NCBI RefSeq assembly: GCF_001485535.1
Contig: NZ_BCMZ01000001.1
Coordinates: 434,001 to 498,000, forward strand
Length of the DNA: 64,000 nt
Reading direction: 5' to 3'
Origin: Halobacterium sp. CBA1132
Lineage (GTDB): Archaea; Halobacteriota; Halobacteria; Halobacteriales; Halobacteriaceae
A program made the position numbers and the translations under genes. Below the pieces are notes generated by a model. The model was not told the origin of the DNA, made no database searches, and saw only the letters and a program-made list of their open reading frames with translations. Each line of letters opens with the position of its first letter. Position 1 is the first letter of the stretch. This document shows positions 46,026 to 55,605 of this stretch, piece by piece.

Positions 46026-47084
46026 ATGTTCGAGAAGTCGAAGTGGATACGCCTCCCGCGCAGCGTCGTGCTCGGCCACGACGTGCTCGACCAGACTCGG
46101 GAGGTCGTCGTCGAGACCCACTTGACGGGGCGGCCGCTGGTCGTCACCAGCGAGACGCCGCGCGAAGTGGCCGCCGACCGCATCGTCGCGCAGTTCGAGG
46201 ACGCCGGCGACGACCCCGAAATCGTCGTCGTCGAGGAAGCGACCTTCGAGGCCGTCGAGGACGTGCTGGACGTCGCTCGCGGGATGGAGGTCGGCTACCT
46301 CGTCGGCGTCGGCGGCGGGAAGCCAATCGACATCGCGAAGATGGCAAGCGACCACCTCAACGTCGGATTCGTGAGCGTGCCGACGGCGGCGAGCCACGAC
46401 GGCATCGTCTCCGGGCGCGGGTCGGTGCCGGAGGGCGACACCCGGCACTCGGTCGCGGCGGCGCCGCCGGTCGCGGTCGTGGCGGACACGGGCGTCATCG
46501 CGGACGCGCCGTGGGACTTGACGACCGCGGGCTGTGCGGACATCATCTCCAACTACACCGCCGTGAAGGACTGGCGGCTCGCGAACCGCCTCCAGAACGT
46601 GCCGTACAGCGAGTACGCGGGCGCGCTCAGTCAGATGACCGCGGAGATGCTCGTGGACAGCGCGGACTCCATCAAACCGGAGTTGGAGGAGTCCGCGTGG
46701 ATGGTGATGAAGGCGCTCGTCTCCTCGGGGGTGGCGATGTCCATCGCGGGGTCGTCGCGGCCCGCGTCGGGCAGCGAGCACCTGTTCAGCCACCAGTTGG
46801 ACCGCATCGCGCCCGGGAAGGCCCTGCACGGCCACCAGGTCGGCGTCGGGTCGATTCTCGCGGAGTACCTCCACTCCGGCGAGCAGGGCGAGTGGCGGTC
46901 GGTCCGGGACGCGCTCGCGAGCCTCGACGCGCCGACGACCGCGGACGAACTCGGCGTCACCGACGAGGAAGTCCTCGAAGCGCTCACGTCCGCCCACGAG
47001 ATTCGGGACCGCTACACGATTCTGGGGTCGGGCATCAGCGAGGACGCGGCGGTGGAAGCCGCGGCGAAGACCGGCGTCATCTAG
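46026..47084 (+). CDS. egsA: sn-Glycerol-1-phosphate dehydrogenase
   Basis: 352 residues. It reduces dihydroxyacetone phosphate to sn-glycerol-1-phosphate, fixing the archaeal lipid stereochemistry. GVGGGKPIDIAKMAS near residue 95 binds NAD(P). PTAASHDGIVSGRGS is a family signature. Zinc ligands are expected from Asp in GCADIISNYTAVKDW and His in SGSEHLFSHQLD and HGHQVGVGS. CTTTTAC box 29 nt before ATG. Shares CTAG 47081-47084 with the convergent gene. Confidence 0.95.
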   Translation: MFEKSKWIRLPRSVVLGHDVLDQTREVVVETHLTGRPLVVTSETPREVAADRIVAQFEDAGDDPEIVVVEEATFEAVEDVLDVARGMEVGYLVGVGGGKPIDIAKMASDHLNVGFVSVPTAASHDGIVSGRGSVPEGDTRHSVAAAPPVAVVADTGVIADAPWDLTTAGCADIISNYTAVKDWRLANRLQNVPYSEYAGALSQMTAEMLVDSADSIKPELEESAWMVMKALVSSGVAMSIAGSSRPASGSEHLFSHQLDRIAPGKALHGHQVGVGSILAEYLHSGEQGEWRSVRDALASLDAPTTADELGVTDEEVLEALTSAHEIRDRYTILGSGISEDAAVEAAAKTGVI

Positions 47085-48115
47085 TCGGCGAACCCGCCGG
47101 TCGCCGCGACGTCCAGCGTCCACAGCGCGAGTCCGCCCGCCATCGCTTGCACGAGCAGCATGCTCGACCGGTAGAGCACGAGCGCGGAGGCGAGTTCGCC
47201 CAGCGAGTGCGGCGTGAGCGCGACGAGTACGCCGCCCAGCGCCACGTCCACGGGGCCGATACCGGCGGGCAGCGGGACGGCGCGCGCGAACCCGGAGACG
47301 GTCACGGCGACCATCACGACCGCCGGCGAGACGACGACGCCGACCGCGAGCAGGCTGACGAACAGCGGGAGCATCCAGCCGAGCCACGCCGCGTGGGCGG
47401 CGGCGACCACGGTGACGAAGCGCCGGCGGTCCGCAGCGAGTCGGCGAAGCGTCGCGAAGAACTCGTCGAGGCCGCGGTGGACGCGCTCGGCGTCGAGGCG
47501 GCCGTCGTCGCCCGGGAGGACGCGCACGAGTACGGGTTCCAGCGTCACCGAGATTCGGCTGATGCCGGCCGCGACGCGCGCCCGTGACGCGTCGAGGACG
47601 ACGCCGGCGACCACGACGACGCCGAGCAGGCCGGCGAATCCCGCGAACAGGCCCACGGTTCCAGACGGGTCCCGGCCGCTCGCGGCGACCGCGAGCACGC
47701 CGACGCCGCCGACGACGGCCGATGCCACCATCATCACGAACTCCCAGCCGGTGACGCCCGCGATGGCTTCGCTGACGGTGACGTCGCCGTGGCGGCTCAC
47801 GGCGTACGCGACGAACCCGCCGCCGCCGACGTTCCCGCCCGGGAGGAAGTTCCGCACGATGGCGGCGGCGTAGAACGCTCGCCGCGCGAGCGCGCCGCGG
47901 ACGCCCCACACCGGGAAGCCGAGCGCGACCCGCGTGCCCTCCCCGCCGGCGAGCAGCGCGAGGGCGGCGCCGACGGGCGCGAACGCGTAGACAGCGAGGT
48001 TGGCGTCGCGGAGGTTCCGGAGCACGCGGTCCCAGCCGACGCCGCCGACTAGCAGGGCGGCGATGGCGACGGCGACGACCACGCGGAACGCGACGCGGCG
48101 GCGGTCGAAGTCCAC
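47081..48115 (-). CDS. Lysylphosphatidylglycerol synthase TM-region family (UPF0104) membrane protein
   Basis: 344 residues with about eight hydrophobic helices. RNFLPGGNVGGGGFVAYAVSRHG near residue 88 and the end pattern PLPAGIGPVDVALGGVLVALT are typical of the flippase-like UPF0104 family, which moves or modifies lipids. GTG start. No catalytic domain is fused, so it is only the membrane part. Substrate unknown. Confidence 0.8.
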   Translation of the reverse strand: MDFDRRRVAFRVVVAVAIAALLVGGVGWDRVLRNLRDANLAVYAFAPVGAALALLAGGEGTRVALGFPVWGVRGALARRAFYAAAIVRNFLPGGNVGGGGFVAYAVSRHGDVTVSEAIAGVTGWEFVMMVASAVVGGVGVLAVAASGRDPSGTVGLFAGFAGLLGVVVVAGVVLDASRARVAAGISRISVTLEPVLVRVLPGDDGRLDAERVHRGLDEFFATLRRLAADRRRFVTVVAAAHAAWLGWMLPLFVSLLAVGVVVSPAVVMVAVTVSGFARAVPLPAGIGPVDVALGGVLVALTPHSLGELASALVLYRSSMLLVQAMAGGLALWTLDVAATGGFAD

Positions 48116-48151
48116 GGTGGTTCGTCTCGGCGGGCGAGGAAAACGGTTGCG

Positions 48152-49207
48152 TCAGTAGAGTCGGCTGCGCCGCCGGCCGACGGCTGGGTGGAACGCGACC
48201 AAGCCGGCGAGCCGCGAGCGCTCCGTGGGGACGAGCCCACGGTCTGCGAGCGTGGCGAGCGCGCGGTCCATCGCGGCGCCGCCGACGCGGGCGGCGGCGT
48301 ACGCGTCCGCGTCGAACTCCGTCCACCGCACCAGCGGCCCGACCGCCAGCAGCAACGCGACCGAGAGCGCGACCGCCGGCACGAACGCGTCGAGGACGCC
48401 GTTCGCGACGAGGAAGACGGGCGCGAGCGCGAGCCCGGTGGCGAGAAACCGCACGATTACGTGGCCGCGGCGGTGGTGGCCGACCTCGTGAGCGATGACC
48501 GCGGTGGTGGCGTCGGCGTCGAGAGTCCGGAACAGCGCGTCCGTCACGAACACGTACCGGGCGCCGGGTAGCACGCCCGCGGCGACGGCGTTCGCGACCG
48601 GACGGCGCCCCGTCTCGACAACTCGAACACGGAGGCCGTCGGCGCACGCGGGGACGACGGCGGCTTCGGCAGCGGTGAGTTCGCGGACGGGGCCAAATCG
48701 CGCGGCCAGCGGCGGGAGCGCGACGGCGATAACCGCGGCGCCGCCGGCGACGGCGAGGAGGCTCGCGGTACCACTGGGCGCGGCTAGCCACACGCCGACG
48801 ACGAACAGCGCGGGCGCGACGAGGACCGCGGCGAACGCGAGGAATCGTCGGACTGTCGCCGCGTAGTCGGTCGCGTTCTCGGTGACGGTCGCCCACGCCG
48901 GCCGCGTGCCGAGGTGGACGGCGAGCGCAGGCAGGACGCCACCGAGCAGCACCGTCGCGGCGAGCACGCCGAACGCGCTGACGGCGTCGGGTCCGGGGAG
49001 AGCCGTGGCGAGCGCGTCCGCGAACTCGGAGTCGGTGAACGCGAACAGGCCGACGAGCGCCGCGGCCGCCTGTAGCAGGCGGTTCGCGCGCCGCAGCCGG
49101 GCGGCGGCCGTCACGCGGTCCGACGAGCGGGCGGCGGCAGCGCCGGCGAGGCGGGCCGTCGCGTACGCGAGGACGGGGAGCGCGAGGAGGACAGCGCGGT
49201 GTCTCAC
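48152..49207 (-). CDS. M48-family membrane metallopeptidase (HtpX/Ste24-like)
   Basis: 351 residues. Zinc site HEVGHHRRGH near residues 236-245 with a further Glu in RWTEFDADAYAA (third ligand) about 60 residues on. NAVAAGVLPGARYVFVTDALFRTLD precedes it as in CAAX/Ste24 proteases. Four hydrophobic N-terminal segments and two after the zinc site anchor it. GTG start. Probably degrades misfolded membrane proteins. Confidence 0.87.
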   Translation of the reverse strand: MRHRAVLLALPVLAYATARLAGAAAARSSDRVTAAARLRRANRLLQAAAALVGLFAFTDSEFADALATALPGPDAVSAFGVLAATVLLGGVLPALAVHLGTRPAWATVTENATDYAATVRRFLAFAAVLVAPALFVVGVWLAAPSGTASLLAVAGGAAVIAVALPPLAARFGPVRELTAAEAAVVPACADGLRVRVVETGRRPVANAVAAGVLPGARYVFVTDALFRTLDADATTAVIAHEVGHHRRGHVIVRFLATGLALAPVFLVANGVLDAFVPAVALSVALLLAVGPLVRWTEFDADAYAAARVGGAAMDRALATLADRGLVPTERSRLAGLVAFHPAVGRRRSRLY

Positions 49208-49247
49208 AGACGAGTGTAGCTGCGGCGAGCACTAACCGTTGTCGCGG

Positions 49248-49433
49248 TCACTGCGATCGGTGGCGGACGTACGCGTACGCGACCGCGAACGCGAGTCCGC
49301 CGGTGAGCCCGGCGAGCACGGCGCTAACGAGGTCCCCGCCGAAAACGAGCAGTTCGGCTGCGACGAACACCGTCACCCACAGCGCCACGACGAGCGCGCC
49401 GAACAGCCACGGGTTCGCCAAGTCGACTTCCAT
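49248..49433 (-). CDS. Small two-helix membrane protein
   Basis: 61 residues with two transmembrane segments (WLFGALVVALWVTVFVAAEL and LVSAVLAGLTGGLAFAVAYA) and a short basic end (RHRSQ). Function unknown. It lies between the M48 and S9 peptidase genes on the same strand with small gaps, suggesting one operon. Confidence 0.7.
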   Translation of the reverse strand: MEVDLANPWLFGALVVALWVTVFVAAELLVFGGDLVSAVLAGLTGGLAFAVAYAYVRHRSQ

Positions 49434-49463
49434 GGCGGACGATGACGTCCGCGCCGTAAGTAG

Positions 49464-51257
49464 TTAGACGTGTTCGTCGAGGAAGTCGACGACGGCGCGG
49501 TAGGCGGTGAGCTTGTTCTCCAGTTTGGAGAAGCCGTGGCCCTCGTCCTCGAAAATCAGTTTCTCCGTGGGCACGTGCTCGCCAGCCTGTTCGACGATCT
49601 GTTCGGCCTCCTCGACGGGGACGCGGGGGTCGTTGGCGCCGTGCAGCACGAGCAGGGGCGCGCGGATGCGGTCGGCGTTGTTGACGGGGCTGATGGCTTC
49701 GAGGAACTCGCGGTCCTCGGCGAGGCTGCCGTACTCGGCCTCGCGGTGTTCGCGGCGCCACTCGCCCGTGTTTTCGAGGAACGTGACGAAGTTCGCGATG
49801 CCGACGATGTCGACGCCCGCCGCCCACAACTCGGGGTACTCGGTGAGCGACGCCAGCACCATGAACCCGCCGTATGAGCCACCGTACGCGACGATGCGGT
49901 CCTCGTCGACGTCGCCGCGGCCGGCGAGCCACTCGACGCCCGCCTTCCCGTCCTTCACGGCGTCCATCCGGTTGCGGACGTTGTCGAGGTTCATGTAGTC
50001 GGTGCCGTACCCCGAGGAGCCGCGGACGTTCGGCTCGAAGACCGCGTAGCCGTTGTCCACGAAGTACTGGCGCAGCCCCGAGAACCACGGCCGGCGCTGG
50101 GCCTCGGGGCCGCCGTGGAAGTCCACGACGACGGGGTGGGGACCGTCGCCGTCGGGGAGCGTGAGGAACGCCGGAATTTCGAGTGTGTCGAAACTCTCGT
50201 AGTGGACGAGCTCGGGCTCACGGAACGTCTCCTTCGGGATGCCCGCGGTGGAAGCGTCCGTCCAACGGCGGGTGTCCCCCGAGTCGATGTCGACGACGTA
50301 GACGTTCCCGTTCTCGGTCGGCGAGGACGCGGACACCGCCACGCGGTCGCCGTCCTCGTCGAAACTCAGTCCGAGCACGACGCCGTCGAGCAGGTCGGGA
50401 TCGGGGTGTTCGTCGAGGCTCGCACCGTCGCTGTCCGCGAGCGTGAGTTCGCTGTAACCGTCGACGTTCCGGACGTACGCCAGCCGCCCGGTGTCGTGGT
50501 GGACGGCGACCGATTCCAGCGGCCAGTCGCCGCCGCTGGCGACCTCCTCGATGCTCCCGGCTTCGGGGTCGAGCAAGCCGAGGTAGTGAGTGTCCTCGCC
50601 GCGGTTCGTGCAGACGTAGAGTGCGTCCCCGTCCGGTGTCCACGCCACGGAGGAGAACTGCACGTCCGCCTCGAACGGGGTCGCGTGCGTGACCTCGCCG
50701 GTGGCGACGTCGAGGACGTAGAGGTCGGCGTCGGCGTTCGAGTGGCTCTCGTGGAGCAGCAGGCGGTCGTCGCTGGGGCTCCAGCCCGCCGCCGCCAGCA
50801 TGTCGTAGTCGTCGCCCGCCACGAGCAACTCGGCGTCCTCCCCGGTCTCCTCGCGGCCCTGCACGTAGACGTCGAAGACGCCCTGCTGGCGTCGGTTCGC
50901 GGCGTACGCGATTCGGTCGCCGTCGTGGCTCCAGCCGCCGAACTGGTGTTTCGCGTCCGGGGCGTCGGTGAGCGCGACGTCCTCGCTGCCGTCCGCGGCG
51001 AGCCGGCGGAGCTGCCAGAACTCGTCGCCGCCCGCGTCGGTCCCGTAGACGAGTTCGTCGCGGGTGGGCGAGAACGACGCGAACGCCACGCGCTCGTCGT
51101 GGAATGTCACCTGCGCGGGCCACGCCTCCGGAGCGTCCACGCGCCACACCTGATTCGACCCCGTGGTGTCCAGCAGGAAGGCGAGTTCGCCCCCCGGACC
51201 GAACGTCGGGCCGCCCGCGCTCCGCACGTTGAGGTACCGCTCGATGTCGTAGGCCAT
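49464..51257 (-). CDS. S9-family prolyl oligopeptidase-like peptidase
   Basis: 597 residues. A seven-bladed WD/TolB-like propeller fills residues 1-340 (repeats such as GWSHDGDRIAYAAN, WTPDGDALYVCTN). The alpha/beta-hydrolase domain follows with nucleophile Ser in YGGSYGGFM near 461, Asp in ANDPRVP near 544 and His in EDEGHGFSK near 573. Acylaminoacyl-peptidase-like. No signal peptide, so cytoplasmic peptide turnover is likely. Confidence 0.92.
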   Translation of the reverse strand: MAYDIERYLNVRSAGGPTFGPGGELAFLLDTTGSNQVWRVDAPEAWPAQVTFHDERVAFASFSPTRDELVYGTDAGGDEFWQLRRLAADGSEDVALTDAPDAKHQFGGWSHDGDRIAYAANRRQQGVFDVYVQGREETGEDAELLVAGDDYDMLAAAGWSPSDDRLLLHESHSNADADLYVLDVATGEVTHATPFEADVQFSSVAWTPDGDALYVCTNRGEDTHYLGLLDPEAGSIEEVASGGDWPLESVAVHHDTGRLAYVRNVDGYSELTLADSDGASLDEHPDPDLLDGVVLGLSFDEDGDRVAVSASSPTENGNVYVVDIDSGDTRRWTDASTAGIPKETFREPELVHYESFDTLEIPAFLTLPDGDGPHPVVVDFHGGPEAQRRPWFSGLRQYFVDNGYAVFEPNVRGSSGYGTDYMNLDNVRNRMDAVKDGKAGVEWLAGRGDVDEDRIVAYGGSYGGFMVLASLTEYPELWAAGVDIVGIANFVTFLENTGEWRREHREAEYGSLAEDREFLEAISPVNNADRIRAPLLVLHGANDPRVPVEEAEQIVEQAGEHVPTEKLIFEDEGHGFSKLENKLTAYRAVVDFLDEHV

Positions 51258-51356
51258 AGTAGCGTCAGCCGCCGCAGCGACGATAGCGTTCTGGTCGGGG
51301 AACCGCCGACGGGCAGAACAGAACCGTTTTTACCGGCGTACTGCGTCCCGGCAAGT

Positions 51357-52424
51357 ATGCGCGTGGCGTTCGTCTCGGAGACGACCGCCCACCACGCCGA
51401 CGCCGACGACGTCGACCGCTTGCGCCTGCTCGCGGACCTGCTCACGGCGCGCGGCCACGATGTCCACGTCTGCTGTGCGCAGTGGTGGGAGGGACAACCG
51501 GACACGTTCGAACACGAGGACCTGACGTACCACGCCGTCACTGCCGAGCGCGGCCAGCGCTGGTTCTCCCCGAGAGCGGCCGCCACAATCCGCGACCTCG
51601 ACCCCGATGTCGTCCACGGTACGAGCCGGACGCCCGGCCACGTCTACGGCGCTCGCTGGGGGGCACTGCTCACCGGCGCGCCGCTGGTGCTGGACTGGTA
51701 CGACTCACACGACACCACCGACGGCCTGCGTGGCCGCGCGTACCGCTACGCCGCGCGGAAACCCAGCGCCGTCGTCGCGCCGTCGCGGACCGTGAAGACG
51801 AGCGCACGGGAGTGTGGCGCCAGCGGCGACGACGTCCGCGTCGTCCCGACCGGCATCGACATGGACGAGATTCGGGACGCCGAGCCCGCCGACGGCGGCG
51901 ACATCGTGTTCAGCCGCCGCCTCGACGAGGACGCCAACCTCGAATCGCTGTTCCTCGCGCTCGCGGAGTTCCGCGAGTACGGCTGGAACTGCACCGTCGT
52001 CGGCGACGGCCCGGCCCGCGCGGGCTACGAGCGGCAGGCCCGCGACCTCCGCATCGACGACCGCGTGGAGTTCGTCGGCGAGAAGACGGTCGCCGAGCGC
52101 GTCCGCCTGTTCAAGAACGCCCACGTCTACGTCCACACCGCCGAACGCACCTCCTTCGGTCTCGACTTGCTGCGCGCGCTCGCCTGCGGCTGCGTCGGCA
52201 TCGTCGAATACCACGCCGAGTCCAGCGCGCACGAACTCGTGGAGACCTACGACCGCGGGTTCCGCGCGACCAACGACGAGGAGATCACGAAACACTTGGT
52301 TGCCGCGGGGAATCTCGAACGCAAGGACGTCGACGAGACGTTCGCGAAGTACGACTACGGCAACTTCGCCGACGCGTACCTCGATGTCTACCGGGAAGCC
52401 CAAGAACAGGCCGGCTTGCTCTGA
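51357..52424 (+). CDS. Glycosyltransferase family 4 protein
   Basis: 355 residues with the GT-B fold. The N-terminal half has RVAFVSETTAHHADADDVDRLRLLADLL; the C-terminal donor-binding half has VVGDGPARAGYERQARDL and TSFGLDLLRALACGC (the E-x7-E region lacks the first Glu). Sugar and acceptor unknown; surface glycan or protein N-glycosylation is possible. GTTTTTACC box 30 nt before ATG. Confidence 0.85.
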   Translation: MRVAFVSETTAHHADADDVDRLRLLADLLTARGHDVHVCCAQWWEGQPDTFEHEDLTYHAVTAERGQRWFSPRAAATIRDLDPDVVHGTSRTPGHVYGARWGALLTGAPLVLDWYDSHDTTDGLRGRAYRYAARKPSAVVAPSRTVKTSARECGASGDDVRVVPTGIDMDEIRDAEPADGGDIVFSRRLDEDANLESLFLALAEFREYGWNCTVVGDGPARAGYERQARDLRIDDRVEFVGEKTVAERVRLFKNAHVYVHTAERTSFGLDLLRALACGCVGIVEYHAESSAHELVETYDRGFRATNDEEITKHLVAAGNLERKDVDETFAKYDYGNFADAYLDVYREAQEQAGLL

Positions 52425-52458
52425 GTGCCGAACGGGTCACCGGTTCTGCGATGTCGAA

Positions 52459-52473
52459 CCCCGAAGCTCGGGG
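52459..52473 (+). terminator. Short hairpin after the glycosyltransferase gene
   Basis: Stem CCCCGA, loop AGC, stem TCGGGG; 35 nt after the stop codon and 36 nt before the vapB operator. Terminator or another member of the 3-nt-loop hairpin family. Confidence 0.4.
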
Positions 52474-52481
52474 AAACGCCC

Positions 52482-52501
52482 ATGTATACGTAAATGTATA
52501 C
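52482..52501. promoter_or_regulatory. vapBC operator/promoter with repeated ATGTATAC
   Basis: Two copies of ATGTATAC (52482-52489 and 52494-52501) separated by 4 nt; each contains the self-complementary GTATAC. The block lies 8-28 nt before the vapB ATG, overlapping the expected TATA position. A ribbon-helix-helix antitoxin dimer pair could bind both sites and repress its own operon. Confidence 0.6.
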
Positions 52502-52509
52502 AGTGACGT

Positions 52510-52722
52510 ATGAGCAAGAGCATCCGCGTCGACGAGGACACCCACGCAGCCCTCGCGGCACTGAAAGGTGACGACGAGTCCTTCGACGACCTCCTCTCGC
52601 GGCTGCTCCGCGAACGCCGCGAAACCATCGAAGCCGGTGCCGGCCTCTGGGTGGAGACCGACGCGGCCGAGGGAGCGCGTGCGGCACGGAAGGAGATGAA
52701 AGAAGATGTCGGTGCGAGATGA
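52510..52722 (+). CDS. vapB: VapB-type antitoxin
   Basis: 70 residues. The N-terminus KSIRVDEDTHAALAALKGDDESFDDLLSRLLRERRE matches ribbon-helix-helix antitoxins paired with PIN toxins in haloarchaea. The C-terminal tail (GLWVETDAAEGARAARKEMKEDVG) would wrap VapC. Overlaps vapC by ATGA. Confidence 0.87.
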   Translation: MSKSIRVDEDTHAALAALKGDDESFDDLLSRLLRERRETIEAGAGLWVETDAAEGARAARKEMKEDVGAR

Positions 52723-53111
52723 CGCTGTACGACAGCAGTGTCCTCATCGACTACCTCGACGGGCGCGACGACGCCGTCGAGTACATCCGCGCCCACCACA
52801 GCGACCGCGCACTCGCGCCGCCGCTCGTGCTCTACGAGGTCTACCAGGGCGAGGTGTTCAAATCGGGACCGACCGACTTCGACGCCGTCGACGCCGCCCT
52901 CGAGTGGCTGGTCGTCGTCGACGAGACGCACGAGTTCGCCCGCGCTGCCGCGGAACTACAGAACGCCGTCGCAGCTAATGGGTCTCCGCTCGCTGCCAGA
53001 GACGCGTTCGTCGCTGGCGCCGCGAGTGCGCTCGACGAGCGACTCGTTGTCGCCGACCGGGACTTCGACGTCGACGGAATCAGCGACGAACTCGATGTCG
53101 ACTTTCTCTAG
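52719..53111 (+). CDS. vapC: VapC-type PIN-domain ribonuclease toxin
   Basis: 130 residues. The acidic PIN site is present: Asp5 in LYDSSVLIDYL, Glu near 41 (LYEVYQGE), Asp near 93 (ARDAFVAGAA) and Asp near 112 (VADRDFD). Cleaves RNA when freed from VapB; target unknown. Starts inside the vapB stop (ATGA), so toxin depends on antitoxin translation. Confidence 0.9.
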   Translation: MTLYDSSVLIDYLDGRDDAVEYIRAHHSDRALAPPLVLYEVYQGEVFKSGPTDFDAVDAALEWLVVVDETHEFARAAAELQNAVAANGSPLAARDAFVAGAASALDERLVVADRDFDVDGISDELDVDFL

Positions 53112-53117
53112 ACGACG

Positions 53118-55547
53118 CTACTCGTCGTCCGTGCCGCGGCGCGTCCGTTCCGCGACGCGGACCGCGGCGACGTTCTCCTCGACGTCGTGAACGCGTACGA
53201 TGTCGGCGCCGCGCTCGGCCGCGAGCGCCGTGCCCGCGACCGTCGCGTAGCCGCCTTCGTCGGGGTAGCGGTCGACCGCGCCGAACATCGACTTGTGGCT
53301 GTGTCCAATCAGGACGGGACAGCCGAGCGCGTGGAACTCGTCGGTACGGTCCAGCACTTCGAAGTTCTCCGCCGTCGACTTCCCGAAGCCGAGGCCGGGG
53401 TCGACGACGATTTTCTCTCGGGGCAGGCCGGCCTTCTCCGCGAGCAGCACGCGCTCGGTGAGTTCGTCGATGACGTCGCTCACGACGTCGTCGTAGTGGA
53501 CGTCCTCGCCCGGTTCGACGGGCGCGTTGATGGAGTGCATCACCACGAGCGGCGCGCCGTGCTCGGCGGCGACGAACCGCATCTCGGGGTCTTCGAGGCC
53601 CGTCACGTCGTTGAGGATGTCGGCGCCGGCTTCGAGCGCGCGCCGGCCGACTTCGGCCTTCCGCGTGTCGACGGAGACCATGGCGTCGAGGTCGCTGATG
53701 CGCTCAACGACGGGCACGACGCGGTCCAGTTCCGCCTCCACGGGCACGGGGTCGGCGCCCGGGCGCGTGGACTCGCCGCCCACGTCGATGATGTCTACTC
53801 CGGCGTTCACCATCTCCTCAGCGCGCGCGACCGCGTCCTCGACCGCCTCGTACTCGCCGCCGTCGTGGAAACTGTCCGGCGTCACGTTCAGGATGCCCAT
53901 GACGGCGGTGCCGTTCTCCCACGGGTAGCCGTACTCGTCGGGCTCGGTCTGGATGCCCAGCGTCTCCCGGAGTTCGTCGGCGTACACGGAGAGGCCGTAG
54001 GGCTGGCCGTCGAGTTTCTCCGTGAGGCGCTTGAACTGCGCGAGCGTCCCCATCAGCACGGCGTCCAAGTACCCGCGGGGTTGGGCGTTCAACCCCGATA
54101 GGGAGCACTCGCCGCCGAGACTCAGCATCTCCTCTTTGAGGTACTGGGCTTGCCGCCGCTGGACGCGCGTCTCGACGACGCGGTGGACGCCCTTCCCGCG
54201 CATCCGCCAGACGCCCGGCGGCGTAACGTGCGCGCCCTCCAAGGCCTCGCGCGAGTCGTCGAGGCTGTCCACGTCCTTGCGAATGTTCGTGCGCGTCCAG
54301 CGCTTGCGCGCCTCCGCGACAGCGAACAGCGACCCCGTGACGAGCACGAGGTCGTCCTCGCCGGCGGCGTCGAGCGCGTCGTCGAGCGCGGCTTCGACCG
54401 AGCGCGTAACCGTCGCGTCGGCGCCCGCCTCGTCGAAGACAGTCGCGAGCACGTCCGCGTCCTCGGCGCGCTCGGAGTCGGGCTCGCACGCCCACACGCG
54501 GTCGGGCGTCGGCAGCGCGTCGGCCATCCCGCGGTGGTCCTTGTCGTGCATCGCGCCGAACACGCAGTGGAGGTGCTCGTAGTCGAACTCCGCGAGCGTC
54601 CCCGCGAGCGCCTCGCACGCCGCCGGGTTGTGCGCGCCGTCCAGCACGGTCACCGGGTCCGCGCTCATCACCTCGAAGCGCCCGGGCCAGTACGCCTTCC
54701 GCAGACCGCGCGCCAGTTCGCCCTCGTCGACGCCCGCGACCTGCCGCGCGAGCGCCGCCGCGACCCCCGCGTTCGCCGCTTGGAACGACCCCAGCAGCGG
54801 AATCTGCGCGTCGACCGACCAGCCGTCGCCGGCCAGCGACACCGCGGCCTCCGTGTGGTTCGTGCGGCCCTCGTAGGTCGCGCGCACGTCGCCATCGTCG
54901 CCGACGGTCATCACGTCGCCCGCGTGGTCGCGGACTGCGGCGAGCGCGTCGCCGGTCGTCGCCGTCACGAGTGGGCTCGATTCGGGCGCGACGTGGGCCT
55001 TGTCGCGGGCGATTTCCTCGACGGTGTCACCGAGGACGCTCGTGTGTTCGAGGCTCACCGACGTCACCGCGCTCGCCGCCGGGTCGACCACGCTGGTCGC
55101 GTCGAAGCGCCCGCCGATACCGACTTCGAGCACCGCAACGTCGACGTCCTCGCGGCCGAACTGCCACAGCGCCATCGCCGTCACCGCCTCGAAGAACGTC
55201 GGCGCGTCCCCGTCGGCCGCCCGCTCGTTCACGTGCGGCCGAATCGCCTCCACGAACTCCGTGAGCGCCGCCTCCGACATCCGGCGGCCGTCGACGGTGA
55301 CGCGCTCGCGCACGTCGTCGAGGTGCGGGGACGTGAACAGGCCGACGTCGAGGCCGGCCTCCCGGAGCACGGATTCGAGCAGCCGCGCGGTCGACCCCTT
55401 CCCGTTCGACCCCGCGACCTGCACGTACTGCGGGCCCTCGTGGGGGTCGTCGAGCGCGGCCAGCAGGTCCGCCGTCGAGTCCGTCCCGGGCTTGGGCCGG
55501 TAGCGGCGGAGGTCCAGCAGGAAGTTCGCCGCCTCGTCGTATCGCAT
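53118..55547 (-). CDS. folCP: Bifunctional folylpolyglutamate synthase / dihydropteroate synthase
   Basis: 809-residue fusion. Residues about 1-420 are FolC (ATP loop GSNGKGSTARLLE near 42; FTSPHLDDVRERVTVDG; LDGAHNPAACEAL). Residues about 530-800 are FolP (VTPDSFHDGG; VGGESTRPGADPV; DPGLGFGKS; IGHSHKSMFG). The middle part (HVTPPGVWRMRGKGVHRVVETRV) is a linker domain. Fused folCP is known from Haloferax volcanii. Start at ATG 55547; the longer in-frame extension is Arg/Pro-rich and unlikely. Confidence 0.93.
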   Translation of the reverse strand: MRYDEAANFLLDLRRYRPKPGTDSTADLLAALDDPHEGPQYVQVAGSNGKGSTARLLESVLREAGLDVGLFTSPHLDDVRERVTVDGRRMSEAALTEFVEAIRPHVNERAADGDAPTFFEAVTAMALWQFGREDVDVAVLEVGIGGRFDATSVVDPAASAVTSVSLEHTSVLGDTVEEIARDKAHVAPESSPLVTATTGDALAAVRDHAGDVMTVGDDGDVRATYEGRTNHTEAAVSLAGDGWSVDAQIPLLGSFQAANAGVAAALARQVAGVDEGELARGLRKAYWPGRFEVMSADPVTVLDGAHNPAACEALAGTLAEFDYEHLHCVFGAMHDKDHRGMADALPTPDRVWACEPDSERAEDADVLATVFDEAGADATVTRSVEAALDDALDAAGEDDLVLVTGSLFAVAEARKRWTRTNIRKDVDSLDDSREALEGAHVTPPGVWRMRGKGVHRVVETRVQRRQAQYLKEEMLSLGGECSLSGLNAQPRGYLDAVLMGTLAQFKRLTEKLDGQPYGLSVYADELRETLGIQTEPDEYGYPWENGTAVMGILNVTPDSFHDGGEYEAVEDAVARAEEMVNAGVDIIDVGGESTRPGADPVPVEAELDRVVPVVERISDLDAMVSVDTRKAEVGRRALEAGADILNDVTGLEDPEMRFVAAEHGAPLVVMHSINAPVEPGEDVHYDDVVSDVIDELTERVLLAEKAGLPREKIVVDPGLGFGKSTAENFEVLDRTDEFHALGCPVLIGHSHKSMFGAVDRYPDEGGYATVAGTALAAERGADIVRVHDVEENVAAVRVAERTRRGTDDE

Positions 55548-55605
55548 ATCCGTTTCGAGCGCGGCGGCCCGCTTTAGGCTGTCGGACCCGGGACTGGGGT
55601 GTCTC

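Noticed and set aside
45999-49232. 1077-codon open frame on the minus strand
   Set aside because: Arg/Pro-rich product covering egsA, the UPF0104 gene and the M48 gene out of frame; no motif.
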